The translations under genes were made by a program, and so were the position numbers. A DNA stretch of 62,512 nucleotides from Tardiphaga sp. (lineage in GTDB: Bacteria > Pseudomonadota > Alphaproteobacteria > Rhizobiales > Xanthobacteraceae): positions 1-62,512 of the forward strand of contig NZ_JAQGJD010000209.1 in NCBI RefSeq assembly GCF_028290785.1, in the 5' to 3' direction. The notes beneath the pieces were generated by a model. It did not search any database. It was given only the letters and a program-made list of their open reading frames with translations, and was not told the origin of the DNA. Positions within the stretch are counted from its first letter, which is position 1; the number at the start of each line of letters is the position of its first letter. This document shows, piece by piece, positions 1-7,927 of the stretch.

Positions 1-489
1 TCAGTTCAGCTTGGCGCGGACCTCGCCGATGCCCTGGTTGATCAGGTCGTCGGCTACCGAGCCCTTGACCGACTGCGACAGGATCGTGGTCGCCGCGGTG
101 ACGGCAGCGTCGGCTGCGGCGGCGCGGACGTCGGCGACGGCCTGGGCTTCGGCCAGCGCGATCTTGCTTTCCGCTGTCTTGGTGCGGCGGGCGACGAAAT
201 CTTCCATCTTGGTCTTGGCTTCGGCGGCGATGCGCTCGGCCTCTTCCTTGGCGGAGGTGATGATGTCGGCGGCTTCACGTTCGGCCGAGGCATGACGCGC
301 CTTGTAGTCTGCGAGCAAAGCCGCGGCTTCGTCGCGCAGGCGGCGGGCGTCGTCGAGTTCCTGCTTGATGCGCTCGCTGCGGTGGTCGAGCGCCTTCAGA
401 ATGGTGCGGTGAATGCCGAAATAGGCAAACACGCCCATCAGAATCACGAAGGCAACGGCGACCCAGAATTCAGCCTGAAGTCCGAACAT
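1..489 (-). CDS. atpF: ATP synthase F0 subunit b
   Basis: Peripheral-stalk subunit b of the F1F0 ATP synthase, 162 aa, complete, with its TGA stop at the window edge. It has one N-terminal membrane helix (about residues 7-27) followed by a long charged Ala/Glu/Lys/Arg-rich coiled coil, the classic stator architecture. It starts 3 bp after the b' gene ends and is the last gene of the atpI-atpB-atpE-b'-b operon. Alphaproteobacteria usually keep this F0 operon apart from the F1 operon; no F1 gene is visible here. Confidence 0.95.
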   Translation of the reverse strand: MFGLQAEFWVAVAFVILMGVFAYFGIHRTILKALDHRSERIKQELDDARRLRDEAAALLADYKARHASAEREAADIITSAKEEAERIAAEAKTKMEDFVARRTKTAESKIALAEAQAVADVRAAAADAAVTAATTILSQSVKGSVADDLINQGIGEVRAKLN

Positions 490-492
490 CCG

Positions 493-1062
493 TTATCCTT
501 TCAGCGAAGCGTCGAGCGCGGCATTGACGACGGCCGGAGCCGGGTTGGTGCCCGTCAACCGTTCGACGATCGCCGCGGCGGTGTCGGCGGCGATACCGCG
601 GACATTACCCATCGCGGCAGCGCGGGTGGAAGCGATGGTCGCTTCGGCGGCGGTGAGCCGCGTGGCGAGGTTCTCTTCCAGCTGCGCCTTGGCCTGTTCC
701 TGCTGCGCATTGAGCTTTTCGCGAACCTCTGCCGCCATCGCCTGCGCCTTGGCGCGAGCATTGGCGAGTTCGGTTTCGTAGGCCTTCAGCGCCGCATCGG
801 AATCGGCCTTCAGCTTCGCGGCTTCGTTGAGGTCGGTATCGATGACCTGCTGCCGCGACGCCAGAACGCCGCCGACGCGGGGCAGCGCCAGACGCGAGAC
901 GATCAGATAGAGCAGCCCGAACGCGATCGCGAACGACACCAGCTGCGAAGCAAAGGTGTTGCTCTCGAACGGCGGGAACGACGCCTTGTGCCCACCGTCA
1001 GCCGCGGTATGCGCGGCTGCGCCGTGTTCCGCAGCTTTGGATTTGCCCTGACCTTCAGCCAC
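493..1062 (-). CDS. atpF': ATP synthase F0 subunit b' (second stator subunit)
   Basis: Subunit b', 189 aa, the second copy of the peripheral-stalk protein found in photosynthetic and related bacteria, where b and b' form a heterodimer. An extended hydrophilic N-terminus (about residues 1-45, Ala/His/Lys rich) precedes one membrane helix (about 48-68) and a long coiled coil. The N-terminal extension relative to subunit b is typical of b'. It lies between atpE and atpF in the same operon. Confidence 0.93.
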   Translation of the reverse strand: MAEGQGKSKAAEHGAAAHTAADGGHKASFPPFESNTFASQLVSFAIAFGLLYLIVSRLALPRVGGVLASRQQVIDTDLNEAAKLKADSDAALKAYETELANARAKAQAMAAEVREKLNAQQEQAKAQLEENLATRLTAAEATIASTRAAAMGNVRGIAADTAAAIVERLTGTNPAPAVVNAALDASLKG

Positions 1063-1126
1063 AGCAGTCTCCTTATCGATCGGAAGCGCGCTCCGGGTGG
1101 AGCGGCAACCGGATCAGTTGTCAGGC

Positions 1127-1354
1127 TTAGACGGCGAACAGCAGCAGCAGCGCGATCAGCAGCGAGAAGATGCCGAGCGCTTCAGTCACGGCGAAACCGA
1201 AGATCAGGTTCGCGAACTGGCCCTGGGAAGCCGAGGGATTGCGCAGCGCGCCGGCGAGGAACTGGCTGAAGATCATGCCGACGCCGATGCCGGCGCCGCC
1301 CATGCCGAGACAAGCAATGCCCGCGCCGATGTACTTAGCTGCGATGGGATCCAT
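1127..1354 (-). CDS. atpE: ATP synthase F0 subunit c
   Basis: Proton-carrying ring subunit, 75 aa, with two hydrophobic helices joined by a polar loop ([10 protein letters not shown], about residues 38-47). The essential carboxylate in the second helix is Glu58 ([10 protein letters not shown]). It is a proton-type c subunit; no sodium-binding signature was noted. A very strong Shine-Dalgarno (AAGGAG) lies 7 bases before the ATG, consistent with the high stoichiometry needed for the c-ring. Confidence 0.96.
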   Translation of the reverse strand: MDPIAAKYIGAGIACLGMGGAGIGVGMIFSQFLAGALRNPSASQGQFANLIFGFAVTEALGIFSLLIALLLLFAV

Positions 1355-1417
1355 GGTAAAACTCCTTCTTGGATAGGGATAGGTAAGAGAGGTGAGGGGT
1401 GATCGTCCCCGGGACGC

Positions 1418-2167
1418 TTAGTGTCCCGGATGAAGCGCGTCGTTGAGATAGATGCAGGTCAGGATCGTGAACACGTAGGCCTGCAGGAAAGCGACCAGCA
1501 ATTCCAGCGCTGTCAGCGCCGTGGTCATGGCCAGCGGCAGCACGGCGCCGAAAATGCCGATGGCGCCGAGCGCGCTCAGCGAGGTCACGAAGCCCGCGAA
1601 AACCTTCAGCGTGATGTGGCCGGCCAGCATGTTGGCGAACAGACGCACCGAATGCGACACCGGGCGCGACAGGAACGAGATCACTTCGATCACCGTCACC
1701 AGCGGCAGGATGTAGATCGGAATGCCGTGCGGCACGAACAGCTTGAAGAAGCTGAGGCCGTTCTTGTAGAGCCCGTAGAGGAACACCGTGAGAAACACCA
1801 TTAGTGCCAGCGCAACTGCGACGATCAGATGGCTGGTGACCGTGAAGGTGTAAGGAATAATGCCGATCAGGTTCGCGGTCAGGATGAACATGAAAAGCGA
1901 AAACACGAACGGGAAGAACTTCATTCCCTCTTCGCCGATGCTGCTGCGCACGGTGCCCGACACGAATTCGTAGGACAGTTCCGCGACCGACTGGAAGCGG
2001 CTCGGGATCAGCGCGCGACCGGCGCTGCCGCCGATCATCAGCACCGACACCAGCGCGACCGCGCCGAACATGTAGGCGGACGAATTGGTGAAGGCGATTT
2101 CCTGGTTGCCGATGTGGCCCAGGCTGAAGATCTTGTGGATCTCAAATTGATGGATCGGATCGGCCAT
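1418..2167 (-). CDS. atpB: ATP synthase F0 subunit a
   Basis: Integral membrane half-channel subunit, 249 aa from the chosen ATG ([10 protein letters not shown]). An in-frame upstream extension to 2218 is possible, but it is low in hydrophobicity and runs through two hairpins. The conserved proton-pathway Arg is Arg175 ([14 protein letters not shown]). Five to six membrane helices are visible. The length matches the usual alphaproteobacterial AtpB. It follows atpI and precedes atpE. Confidence 0.95.
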   Translation of the reverse strand: MADPIHQFEIHKIFSLGHIGNQEIAFTNSSAYMFGAVALVSVLMIGGSAGRALIPSRFQSVAELSYEFVSGTVRSSIGEEGMKFFPFVFSLFMFILTANLIGIIPYTFTVTSHLIVAVALALMVFLTVFLYGLYKNGLSFFKLFVPHGIPIYILPLVTVIEVISFLSRPVSHSVRLFANMLAGHITLKVFAGFVTSLSALGAIGIFGAVLPLAMTTALTALELLVAFLQAYVFTILTCIYLNDALHPGH

Positions 2168-2187
2168 CCACGTCGGTCTTTCATCTC

Positions 2188-2225
2188 TGCCGGAACGTCC
2201 GGCATTTCTGCCGGACAACCCGGCA
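2188..2225 (-). promoter_or_regulatory. Tandem hairpins in the atpI-atpB leader
   Basis: Two adjacent inverted repeats share the same arm. One is TGCCGGA (2188-2194) paired with TCCGGCA (2198-2204). The other is TGCCGG (2209-2214) paired with CCGGCA (2220-2225). They lie 21 to 58 bases upstream of the atpB start in the short atpI-atpB spacer. There is no T tract, so neither is an intrinsic terminator. A role in mRNA processing or in setting subunit ratios is inference. Confidence 0.45.
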
Positions 2226-2255
2226 ATTTAAACGCTGCGCAGGTGCGCGCGAAAT

Positions 2256-2627
2256 CTATGGCGTTCGTCCGACGCCGGCCGAGCGCATCACGTTGATCAC
2301 GCCGGCGACAAAGCCGAGCAGCATGAGCACGATCAGCCCCCAGGGCGATGTCGACAGCAAACGATCGAAGCCCCAGCCCAGAATCGTTCCGACGACAACG
2401 CCCGCAACCAGTTCCGAAGAAAGCCGGAGACCCACCGCCATGGCCGAAGCCCTGGACTGCGCGTTTCCGCTTCCAGTTTCGGATTGGTCAGTCTGGAATT
2501 TGCGATCATCCTGAATCTTGGACAATCGCTGGTTCAGACTTCCGAGCCTTGCGGAAAGCGCAGCTTCATCGGGCGGCGGTTTTCCACTTCCGCTCTTGTC
2601 ATCATCGCCCCGTGTGCCGTCGGTCAT
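2256..2627 (-). CDS. atpI: ATP synthase protein I (AtpI-type assembly factor)
   Basis: 123-aa protein with a charged N-terminal half (about residues 1-60, DDDKSGSGKPPPDE) and two C-terminal membrane helices joined by a short loop (about 66-88 and 95-115). This is the AtpI/DUF4131-like layout linked to c-ring assembly or Mg2+ handling. It is the first gene of the F0 operon. The 275-bp region upstream (2628-2902) is the likely location of the operon promoter; no clear -35/-10 pair was seen there. Confidence 0.85.
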   Translation of the reverse strand: MTDGTRGDDDKSGSGKPPPDEAALSARLGSLNQRLSKIQDDRKFQTDQSETGSGNAQSRASAMAVGLRLSSELVAGVVVGTILGWGFDRLLSTSPWGLIVLMLLGFVAGVINVMRSAGVGRTP

Positions 2628-2902
2628 GCTCTCGACACCCGAAATAACGCTGCAATTGCTGGAAATAACGCCCCGTCACCCTTAAAAGCCGGGCGGACCA
2701 TACTTAGCGCATGTTGCCAAGTCAAGATTAGCTGATCGCCTGTTAGCACGTTGATTCACTTGATTTTATTGGCAAAAATCGAATTGCGCTGCGCGCGATC
2801 GCCGCAGCGCAATAGCGGGTTTTGAATGGATCCGGCTTGCATGGCGCCGGACGCTCTGTTGAGGTGCCGCGCCTGCCTGAACTGTCCGCTGCCGGAGTCC
2901 GT

Positions 2903-3526
2903 ATGTCGCAACAGATCGACTATTATTTTTCGCTGCCTTCGCCATGGGCCTATATCGGCCATAAGCCCTTCCGGGATCTCGTAAGTGCTTACGATCTCAA
3001 AGTGAATCACAAGCCGGTATTCCTCGGCGAGCTGTTCGCGGAAACCGGCGGATTGCCGCTCGGCAGGCGCCACCCGGTGCGGCAGCGCTACCGGATGCTG
3101 GAATTGCAGCGCTGGCGCGACAAACGTGGCCTCGATTTCCACCTGCAGCCGAAGCATTGGCCGTTCGATGCGAGGCTGCCCGACGGCGTCGTCGTGGCCG
3201 CCATCGAGGCCGGCTTCGATCCCGATGCCTTGCTGCGCCGGGTTTTTCCGGCGGTCTGGGAAGACCAGGCCGACCTCGCGGATCCCGCCGTGCTGACGAA
3301 GCTCGCCGACGACGCGGGCCTGCCCGGCACGCAACTGCTGGCGCGCGCCGCGTCCGCAGAGATCGGCGTCATCTACGAGCAGAACCGTCAGGACGCGCTG
3401 GCTGCGGATGTGTTCGGCTCGCCGGCCTACGTGTTTCAAGGTGAGGTCTTCTGGGGCCAGGACCGGATCGAATTGCTCGCTGACGCGTTGAAATCGAAGC
3501 GTACGCCCTACACATCTCAGGTCTAG
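2903..3526 (+). CDS. 2-hydroxychromene-2-carboxylate isomerase family protein (DsbA/kappa-GST fold)
   Basis: 207 aa. The N-terminal SQQIDYYFSLPSPWAYIG matches the thioredoxin-fold start of the HCCA isomerase/DsbA family, in which a Ser replaces the redox Cys and glutathione is bound. The C-terminal VFGSPAYVFQGEVFWGQDRIELL is the family's substrate/GSH site. The ATG at 2903 is preceded by GGAG, which favours it over an in-frame start at 2822. The family isomerizes an aromatic catabolic intermediate in naphthalene degradation, but no other aromatic catabolism genes are nearby, so the substrate is unknown. Confidence 0.85.
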   Translation: MSQQIDYYFSLPSPWAYIGHKPFRDLVSAYDLKVNHKPVFLGELFAETGGLPLGRRHPVRQRYRMLELQRWRDKRGLDFHLQPKHWPFDARLPDGVVVAAIEAGFDPDALLRRVFPAVWEDQADLADPAVLTKLADDAGLPGTQLLARAASAEIGVIYEQNRQDALAADVFGSPAYVFQGEVFWGQDRIELLADALKSKRTPYTSQV

Positions 3527-3558
3527 CGAGGCGGATTTCGAGCCAGCGGAGCATCTCG

Positions 3559-4047
3559 ATGAAAATGGCCATCGCGCTCATTGTCGTTGCGTTCGCCAGC
3601 ATCTCGGGCGCGACCGGTGCCTCGGCGCAGGCGCCCGACACCGACAAAGGCCGCTACACCCTGTCGCCGATTGCCGACGGGGTGATCCGGCTCGATACGC
3701 GCAGCGGGGCCGTATCGATCTGCACCGACAGGGGGTCTGGTTGGGCCTGCTACGTCATTCCGGACGAACGTGCGGCGCTTGATTCGGAAATCGGCCGGCT
3801 GCAGGCCGACAACGAGTCGCTCAAGGCGCAACTGGCGCAACGCGAACCGACCGTGGCCGGCAAGACCGGCGATGCGTTGCCTAAGCAGGATTCGCTGAAG
3901 CCCAAAGTCGAAGGCGAGCGCAAAATCGAAATCCCGCTTCCCAGTGACCGCGATGTCGATCGGATGATGGCCTTTGTCGAAAACGCCTGGCGCAAGTTGA
4001 TAGACCTTGCCAACCGCTTGCAGCGCGACGTCAGCGGGAAGATCTGA
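3559..4047 (+). CDS. Secreted protein with coiled coil, function unknown
   Basis: 162 aa. A signal peptide (about residues 1-24, ending ASAQA) is followed by a compact segment with two Cys (CTDRGSGWACYV, about 55-67). Next come a short predicted coiled coil (about 72-95) and a basic C-terminal helix. GGAG 7 bases upstream of the ATG supports the start. It lies 32 bp after the isomerase gene and may be co-transcribed with it. I do not recognise the family; a periplasmic location is inferred. Confidence 0.75.
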   Translation: MKMAIALIVVAFASISGATGASAQAPDTDKGRYTLSPIADGVIRLDTRSGAVSICTDRGSGWACYVIPDERAALDSEIGRLQADNESLKAQLAQREPTVAGKTGDALPKQDSLKPKVEGERKIEIPLPSDRDVDRMMAFVENAWRKLIDLANRLQRDVSGKI

Positions 4048-4061
4048 TCGCTTTGCTGGCT

Positions 4062-4223
4062 CTACTTCTTGTCCAGTCCGATTTCGTGGCCGTCACCGTG
4101 AACGCGATCCCAATCGGCCTGCTCGGTCTTGTCGGCATCCTTGACGACCGCTTGCTGCTGCTCGCGCTCTTCGTCTTTGCGCGGCTCCGTGCCAGGCAGG
4201 TCTCTTGATGTTTTCGGCGGCAT
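4062..4223 (-). CDS. Small hydrophilic protein, 53 aa
   Basis: A short frame reading MPPKTSRDLPGTEPRKDEER and onward, ending in GLDKK before TAG. It is very rich in Asp, Glu, Lys and Gln, with no hydrophobic segment. GGAG lies 6 bases before the ATG. It is antisense-oriented between two plus-strand genes and overlaps neither. An overlapping 79-aa frame on the same strand has a Ser/Arg-rich shadow-like composition and was not preferred. Function unknown. Confidence 0.55.
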   Translation of the reverse strand: MPPKTSRDLPGTEPRKDEEREQQQAVVKDADKTEQADWDRVHGDGHEIGLDKK

Positions 4224-4296
4224 GGCGTTCTCCGTTTACAGGGGAACGCGAATACCGTGGTTTGGTTCATCCTCCATCCATTCGGTCAGGTGCGTC

Positions 4297-4767
4297 ATGA
4301 CGTCGAAATTGATCTCCCGAACCGCGCCATCGTCGGTTAGCGCGGCCGCCGTCGTGTCGTCGTTGCTGACCGTGCAAACCGCCGGCGCGGGCTTTGTCGA
4401 TCTGACCCGCGAGGTCGCCAAATTCATTGCGGAGGCCGGTGCGCGCGAGGGCGCGCTGACGCTGTTCATCCGCCACACCTCGGCGTCACTGACGATCCAG
4501 GAGAACGCCGATCCCTCGGTGCTGGTCGACCTGATGGGTGTGCTCGATCGGCTGGCGCCGCAGGATTTTGCCTGGACCCATGACACCGAAGGTCCTGACG
4601 ACATGCCGGCCCATGTCCGCACCATGCTGACCGCGACGTCATTGCAGGTGCCGGTGCTATTCGGCGAACTGGCGCTCGGCACCTGGCAGGCGATCTACCT
4701 CATCGAACACCGCCGCCGCCCGCATGTTCGCGAGGTGGTGATGCAGTTTTTGGGGGCAACGGGATAG
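4297..4767 (+). CDS. YjbQ / UPF0047 family protein
   Basis: 156 aa, the usual family length. The conserved His-containing motifs are present: FIRHTSASLTIQENADPSV and the WTHDTEGPDDMPAHVRTML segment, followed by GTWQAIYLIEHR. YjbQ proteins form trimers with a bound metal and have been linked to weak thiamine-phosphate synthase activity, but the physiological role is unsettled. The ATG at 4297 gives the normal family length; an in-frame start at 4129 would add an atypical Ser/Cys-rich leader. Confidence 0.88.
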   Translation: MTSKLISRTAPSSVSAAAVVSSLLTVQTAGAGFVDLTREVAKFIAEAGAREGALTLFIRHTSASLTIQENADPSVLVDLMGVLDRLAPQDFAWTHDTEGPDDMPAHVRTMLTATSLQVPVLFGELALGTWQAIYLIEHRRRPHVREVVMQFLGATG

Positions 4768-4780
4768 CGCCCGCTCTTTC

Positions 4781-4959
4781 CCTCCCCCCGCGTCTTCGCG
4801 GTGGGGAGGGTGGCCGGCCGACAGGCCGGTCGGGTGGGGGGCGGCGCAACACCGACGCTCTGTGTGTGGGGCGCCCCCCCACCCCGGCCTCCACTGCGGC
4901 GATGCGATGCATCGCCTTCGTTCGGCCGACCCTCCCCACCGCAAGGGCGGGGGGAGGGA
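4781..4959. repeat. Inverted-repeat element, CTCCCC/GGGGAG family (copy 1)
   Basis: A GC-rich palindromic block between the YjbQ gene and the MFS transporter gene. It opens CCTCCCCCCGCG...GTGGGGAGGG and closes with the near-complement CCCTCCCCACCGC...GGGGGGAGGG. Internal pairs such as GGCCGGCC are also present. A diverged member of the same type lies at 56531-56669. No protein is supported inside. Confidence 0.7.
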
Positions 4960-4989
4960 TACCGCCGGCATATTGCAACACAACCCCAC

Positions 4990-5024
4990 AAAAAAACCGG
5001 CCGCGGATTGCTCCGCGGCCGGTT
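4990..5024 (-). terminator. Intrinsic terminator of the MFS transporter gene
   Basis: A perfect 12-bp stem (AACCGGCCGCGG, 4995-5006, with CCGCGGCCGGTT, 5013-5024) and a 6-base loop. On the minus strand it is followed by a run of seven T (4990-4996). It lies 17 bp past the transporter stop codon. Confidence 0.9.
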
Positions 5025-5040
5025 ATTGCAATCCGCGAGA

Positions 5041-6729
5041 TCAGTACTTGCTGATATCGACGTCCTTGGTTTCCGGCAGGAAGAAGAAGCCGACCACCGC
5101 GGTAATCGATGCGAAGATGATCGGGTACCACAGGCCGGCATAGATATCGCCGGTCGATGCCACGATGGCGAAGGAGGTCGCCGGCAGCAGGCCGCCGAAC
5201 CAGCCGTTACCGAGGTGGTAGGGCAGCGACATCGAGGTGTAGCGAATGCGGGTCGGGAACAGTTCGACCAGCAGCGCCGCGATCGGGCCGTACACCATGG
5301 TGACGAACATCACCAGGATGAACAGCAGCCCGATCACCGCCGCGACCTGCGGGCGGAAGATGTCGAACGGATGCGCCATCTTGACGATCTGCGCGTCGCC
5401 CGCCTTCGGATAGCCTGCCGCCTGCGCCGCCGCCAGCACGGCCGGATTGGAGGCCGCCGCCGTGTAAGGCACCGCCGTGCCGTTGACGACGACCTTCACG
5501 CCGGAGCCTGCAGGGCCGTTGCTCGTCGCATATTTGATTGACGACTGGGCGAGGTAGGCGCGTGCCGTGTCGCACGGCGTGGTGAACACGCGGGTGCCGA
5601 CCGGGTTGAACAGATCGCCGCACAGAGCGGGATCCGAAACCACTTCGACCTTGACGGTCTCGATGGCCTTTTCCAGTACCGGGTTGGCGTTGGTGGTGAT
5701 CATCCGGAAGATCGGGAAGAACGTCAGCGCCGCAATCAGGCAGCCTGCGAGAATGATCGGCTTGCGACCGATCTTGTCCGACAGGGCGCCCCAGAAGATG
5801 AAGAAGCCGGTGCCCAGCAGCAGCGACCATGCGATCAGCAGGTTCGCGGTGTAGCCATCGACCTTGAGGATCGATTGCATGAAGAACAGCGCGTAGAACT
5901 GGCCGGTGTACCACACCACGCCCTGGCCCATGGTGCCGCCGATCAGGGCGATCAGCACGATCTTGGCGTTGGTCCAGTTACCGAACGATTCGGTGAGCGG
6001 CGACTTCGAGCTCTTGCCCTCGTCCTTCATCTTCTTGAAGACCGGAGACTCGTTCAGCCGCAGCCGGATCCAGACGGAGACGCCGAGCAGGACGACCGAG
6101 ACCAGGAACGGAATGCGCCAGCCCCACGCCGCGAATTCGGGCTCGCCGAGAATCGTACGGGTGAACAGAATCACCAGCAGCGACAGGAACAGGCCAAGCG
6201 TCGCCGTGGTCTGAATGAACGAGGTGTAGTAGCCGCGCTTGCCGGGGGGAGAATGCTCCGCCACGTAGGTTGCCGCGCCGCCGTACTCGCCGCCGAGCGC
6301 AAGGCCCTGCAGCAGGCGCAGCGAGATCAGGATGATCGGCGCTGCAATGCCGATGGTCGCGGCATTGGGCAGCAGGCCGACGATGAAGGTCGACAGGCCC
6401 ATGATCAGAATGGTGACGAGGAAGGTGTACTTGCGGCCGACGATGTCACCGACGCGACCGAACACGATGGCGCCGAACGGGCGGACGATGAAGCCGGCCG
6501 CGAAGGCCAGCAGCGCGAAGATGTCGCGCGTCGCCTGGTTGAACATCGGCGCTTTGGTGACGGGATCGATGACGCCGAAAAACTGCGCGCCGATGATGCC
6601 GGCGAGCGAGCCGAACAGGTAGAAGTCGTACCATTCGAAAACGGTGCCGAGCGACGATGCGAAGATGACGAAGCGTTCGTCCTTCGTCATTCCGGCGGCC
6701 TTTGGTGATGTGGCGGCTATCGTGGACAT
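5041..6729 (-). CDS. MFS transporter, metabolite:H+ symporter (MHS) family, with a large periplasmic insertion
   Basis: 562 aa. MHS hallmarks are FEWYDFYLFG (about 31-40), GRVGDIVGRK (91-100), RLLQGLALGGEYGG (138-151) and the second-half LSDKIGRK (316-323). These symporters import carboxylates, osmolytes or similar solutes with protons; the substrate here is unknown. Residues about 345-458 form a hydrophilic insertion between helices 9 and 10, on the periplasmic side, with two Cys (370 and 386). This makes the protein over 100 aa longer than typical relatives. The ATG at 6729 has GGGGAG upstream. Minus strand, with its own terminator. Confidence 0.88.
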   Translation of the reverse strand: MSTIAATSPKAAGMTKDERFVIFASSLGTVFEWYDFYLFGSLAGIIGAQFFGVIDPVTKAPMFNQATRDIFALLAFAAGFIVRPFGAIVFGRVGDIVGRKYTFLVTILIMGLSTFIVGLLPNAATIGIAAPIILISLRLLQGLALGGEYGGAATYVAEHSPPGKRGYYTSFIQTTATLGLFLSLLVILFTRTILGEPEFAAWGWRIPFLVSVVLLGVSVWIRLRLNESPVFKKMKDEGKSSKSPLTESFGNWTNAKIVLIALIGGTMGQGVVWYTGQFYALFFMQSILKVDGYTANLLIAWSLLLGTGFFIFWGALSDKIGRKPIILAGCLIAALTFFPIFRMITTNANPVLEKAIETVKVEVVSDPALCGDLFNPVGTRVFTTPCDTARAYLAQSSIKYATSNGPAGSGVKVVVNGTAVPYTAAASNPAVLAAAQAAGYPKAGDAQIVKMAHPFDIFRPQVAAVIGLLFILVMFVTMVYGPIAALLVELFPTRIRYTSMSLPYHLGNGWFGGLLPATSFAIVASTGDIYAGLWYPIIFASITAVVGFFFLPETKDVDISKY

Positions 6730-7107
6730 GTTGAATCGCTCCCCAACTTCGTTGCTTGAATTTTCGCTCGCTGCGCCGAACTCGCGTCGGTTGAATGCAG
6801 GGAGCTTCGCCATCACGGTAACATCGCTGCGAAAGTCGGCCCAATACGACTTTAGGCCCTGTGCAAGGGGGCTGCGCGCACTCGTCGCAGCCGCGGCGGC
6901 TGCGCGCACTCGTCGCAGCCGCGGCGATGGTCGCGGATCGAGCCGTATTGCGATGCACCATCGGTGGCGTTCACCAATTTACCGCGTGGCAGCATTGCGT
7001 GCTTGCCAGACGCGAGGTGGCAGACGACACTTATTGCGAAAAGCGCGGTTTTGCGTTGCATAACAAGCTGTCGCCGGGTTCCGCGTCAGCCTTTCGTATG
7101 GATTTCA
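6730..7107. other. Divergent intergenic region (transporter / response regulator)
   Basis: About 380 bp between divergent genes. No supportable coding frame was seen. It contains an exact 28-bp tandem duplication (6871-6926, listed separately). Promoters for both neighbours are expected here, but I could not pin down a -35/-10 pair. Confidence 0.5.
6871..6926. repeat. 28-bp exact tandem duplication
   Basis: The unit beginning GCTGCGCGCACTCGTCGCAG occurs at 6871-6898 and is repeated without a mismatch at 6899-6926. It looks like a recent slippage or duplication product. It lies in the transporter/regulator intergenic region. Confidence 0.9.
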
Positions 7108-7785
7108 ATGTCGGTTATTTCCACCACGCGTCTCATCATCGCCGACGATCATCCGTTGTTCCGCGGTGCGCTGCGTCAGGCGGTCGCGAGCGTGCTTCCC
7201 TTGGCCGTCATCGACGAGACCGGTACGTTCGAAGACCTTACCGCGCTGCTGGAACAGGACTCCGAGGTCGATCTGATCCTGCTTGACTTGTCGATGCCCG
7301 GCATATCGGGCTTCTCCGGGCTGATTTACCTGCGCGCCCAGTATCCCGCGACGCCGGTGGTGATCGTTTCCGCGAGCGATGACGTCGGCACGATCCGGCA
7401 GTCGCTGGATTTCGGCGCCTCCGGGTTCATTCCGAAACGTTTCGGCGTCGATACGCTGCGCGACGCCATTCTGAAGGTCATGGAGGGCGACATCTGGGTT
7501 CCCCCGGATGTCGATATGGCCGCCGCCGCCGATCCGGAAATGACCAAGCTGCGCGACAGGCTGGTGACGCTGACGCCGCAGCAGGTGCGCGTGCTGATGA
7601 TGCTGTCGCAGGGGCTGCTCAACAAGCAGATCGCCTATGAGCTGACGGTTTCCGAAGCGACCATCAAGGCGCACGTCTCCGCGATCCTGCAGAAGCTGGG
7701 CGTCGAGAGCCGCACCCAGGCGGTGATCGCCGCCGCCAAGATCGCCGGCGGCCAGTGGCGCCAGAGCGAGCAGGCGCCGCAGTAA
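7108..7785 (+). CDS. LuxR/NarL-type response regulator, CrbR/ErdR-like
   Basis: 225 aa. The receiver domain (about 7-125) has the acidic pair Asp13-Asp14, phospho-acceptor Asp60 (LILLDLSMPG) and Lys110. The LuxR-type helix-turn-helix spans about 153-215 (LTPQQVRVLMMLSQGLLNKQ). The ATG at 7108 starts exactly at the domain boundary. It is convergent with a transporter-fused hybrid kinase, the same pairing as CrbS/CrbR (MxtR/ErdR), which control acetate activation in gammaproteobacteria. That role is inferred here. Confidence 0.9.
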   Translation: MSVISTTRLIIADDHPLFRGALRQAVASVLPLAVIDETGTFEDLTALLEQDSEVDLILLDLSMPGISGFSGLIYLRAQYPATPVVIVSASDDVGTIRQSLDFGASGFIPKRFGVDTLRDAILKVMEGDIWVPPDVDMAAAADPEMTKLRDRLVTLTPQQVRVLMMLSQGLLNKQIAYELTVSEATIKAHVSAILQKLGVESRTQAVIAAAKIAGGQWRQSEQAPQ

Positions 7786-7803
7786 TCGAAGCAACTGGCT
7801 GTA

Positions 7804-7912
7804 ATTCCGGGGCGCGAGGGCAAAGCCCGGGCGAACCCGGAATCTTGAGATGTTCGTCGTCCCATGCTGAGATTCCGGGTTCGCTCGCGCTGGCGCGCTC
7901 ACGCCCCGGAAT
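7804..7912. repeat. Palindromic repeat, ATTCCGGGGCG family (copy 1)
   Basis: Nested inverted repeat. The outer arms are ATTCCGGGGCG (7804-7814) and CGCCCCGGAAT (7902-7912). The inner arms are GAACCCGGAATCT (7833-7845) and AGATTCCGGGTTC (7870-7882). It sits between the convergent regulator and kinase genes and could act as a bidirectional transcription barrier. Related copies are at 11535-11584 (short) and 40663-40791. Confidence 0.85.
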
Positions 7913-7927
7913 GACAGCGGCTGAAGC

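Noticed and set aside
292-1269. Plus-strand 325-aa frame antisense to the F0 genes.
   Set aside because: Antisense to atpF, b' and atpE, which are certain; His/Arg-rich shadow composition.
4031-4270. 79-aa minus-strand frame overlapping the 53-aa gene.
   Set aside because: Ser/Arg/Thr-rich and without a ribosome-binding site; the 53-aa frame has one and cleaner composition.
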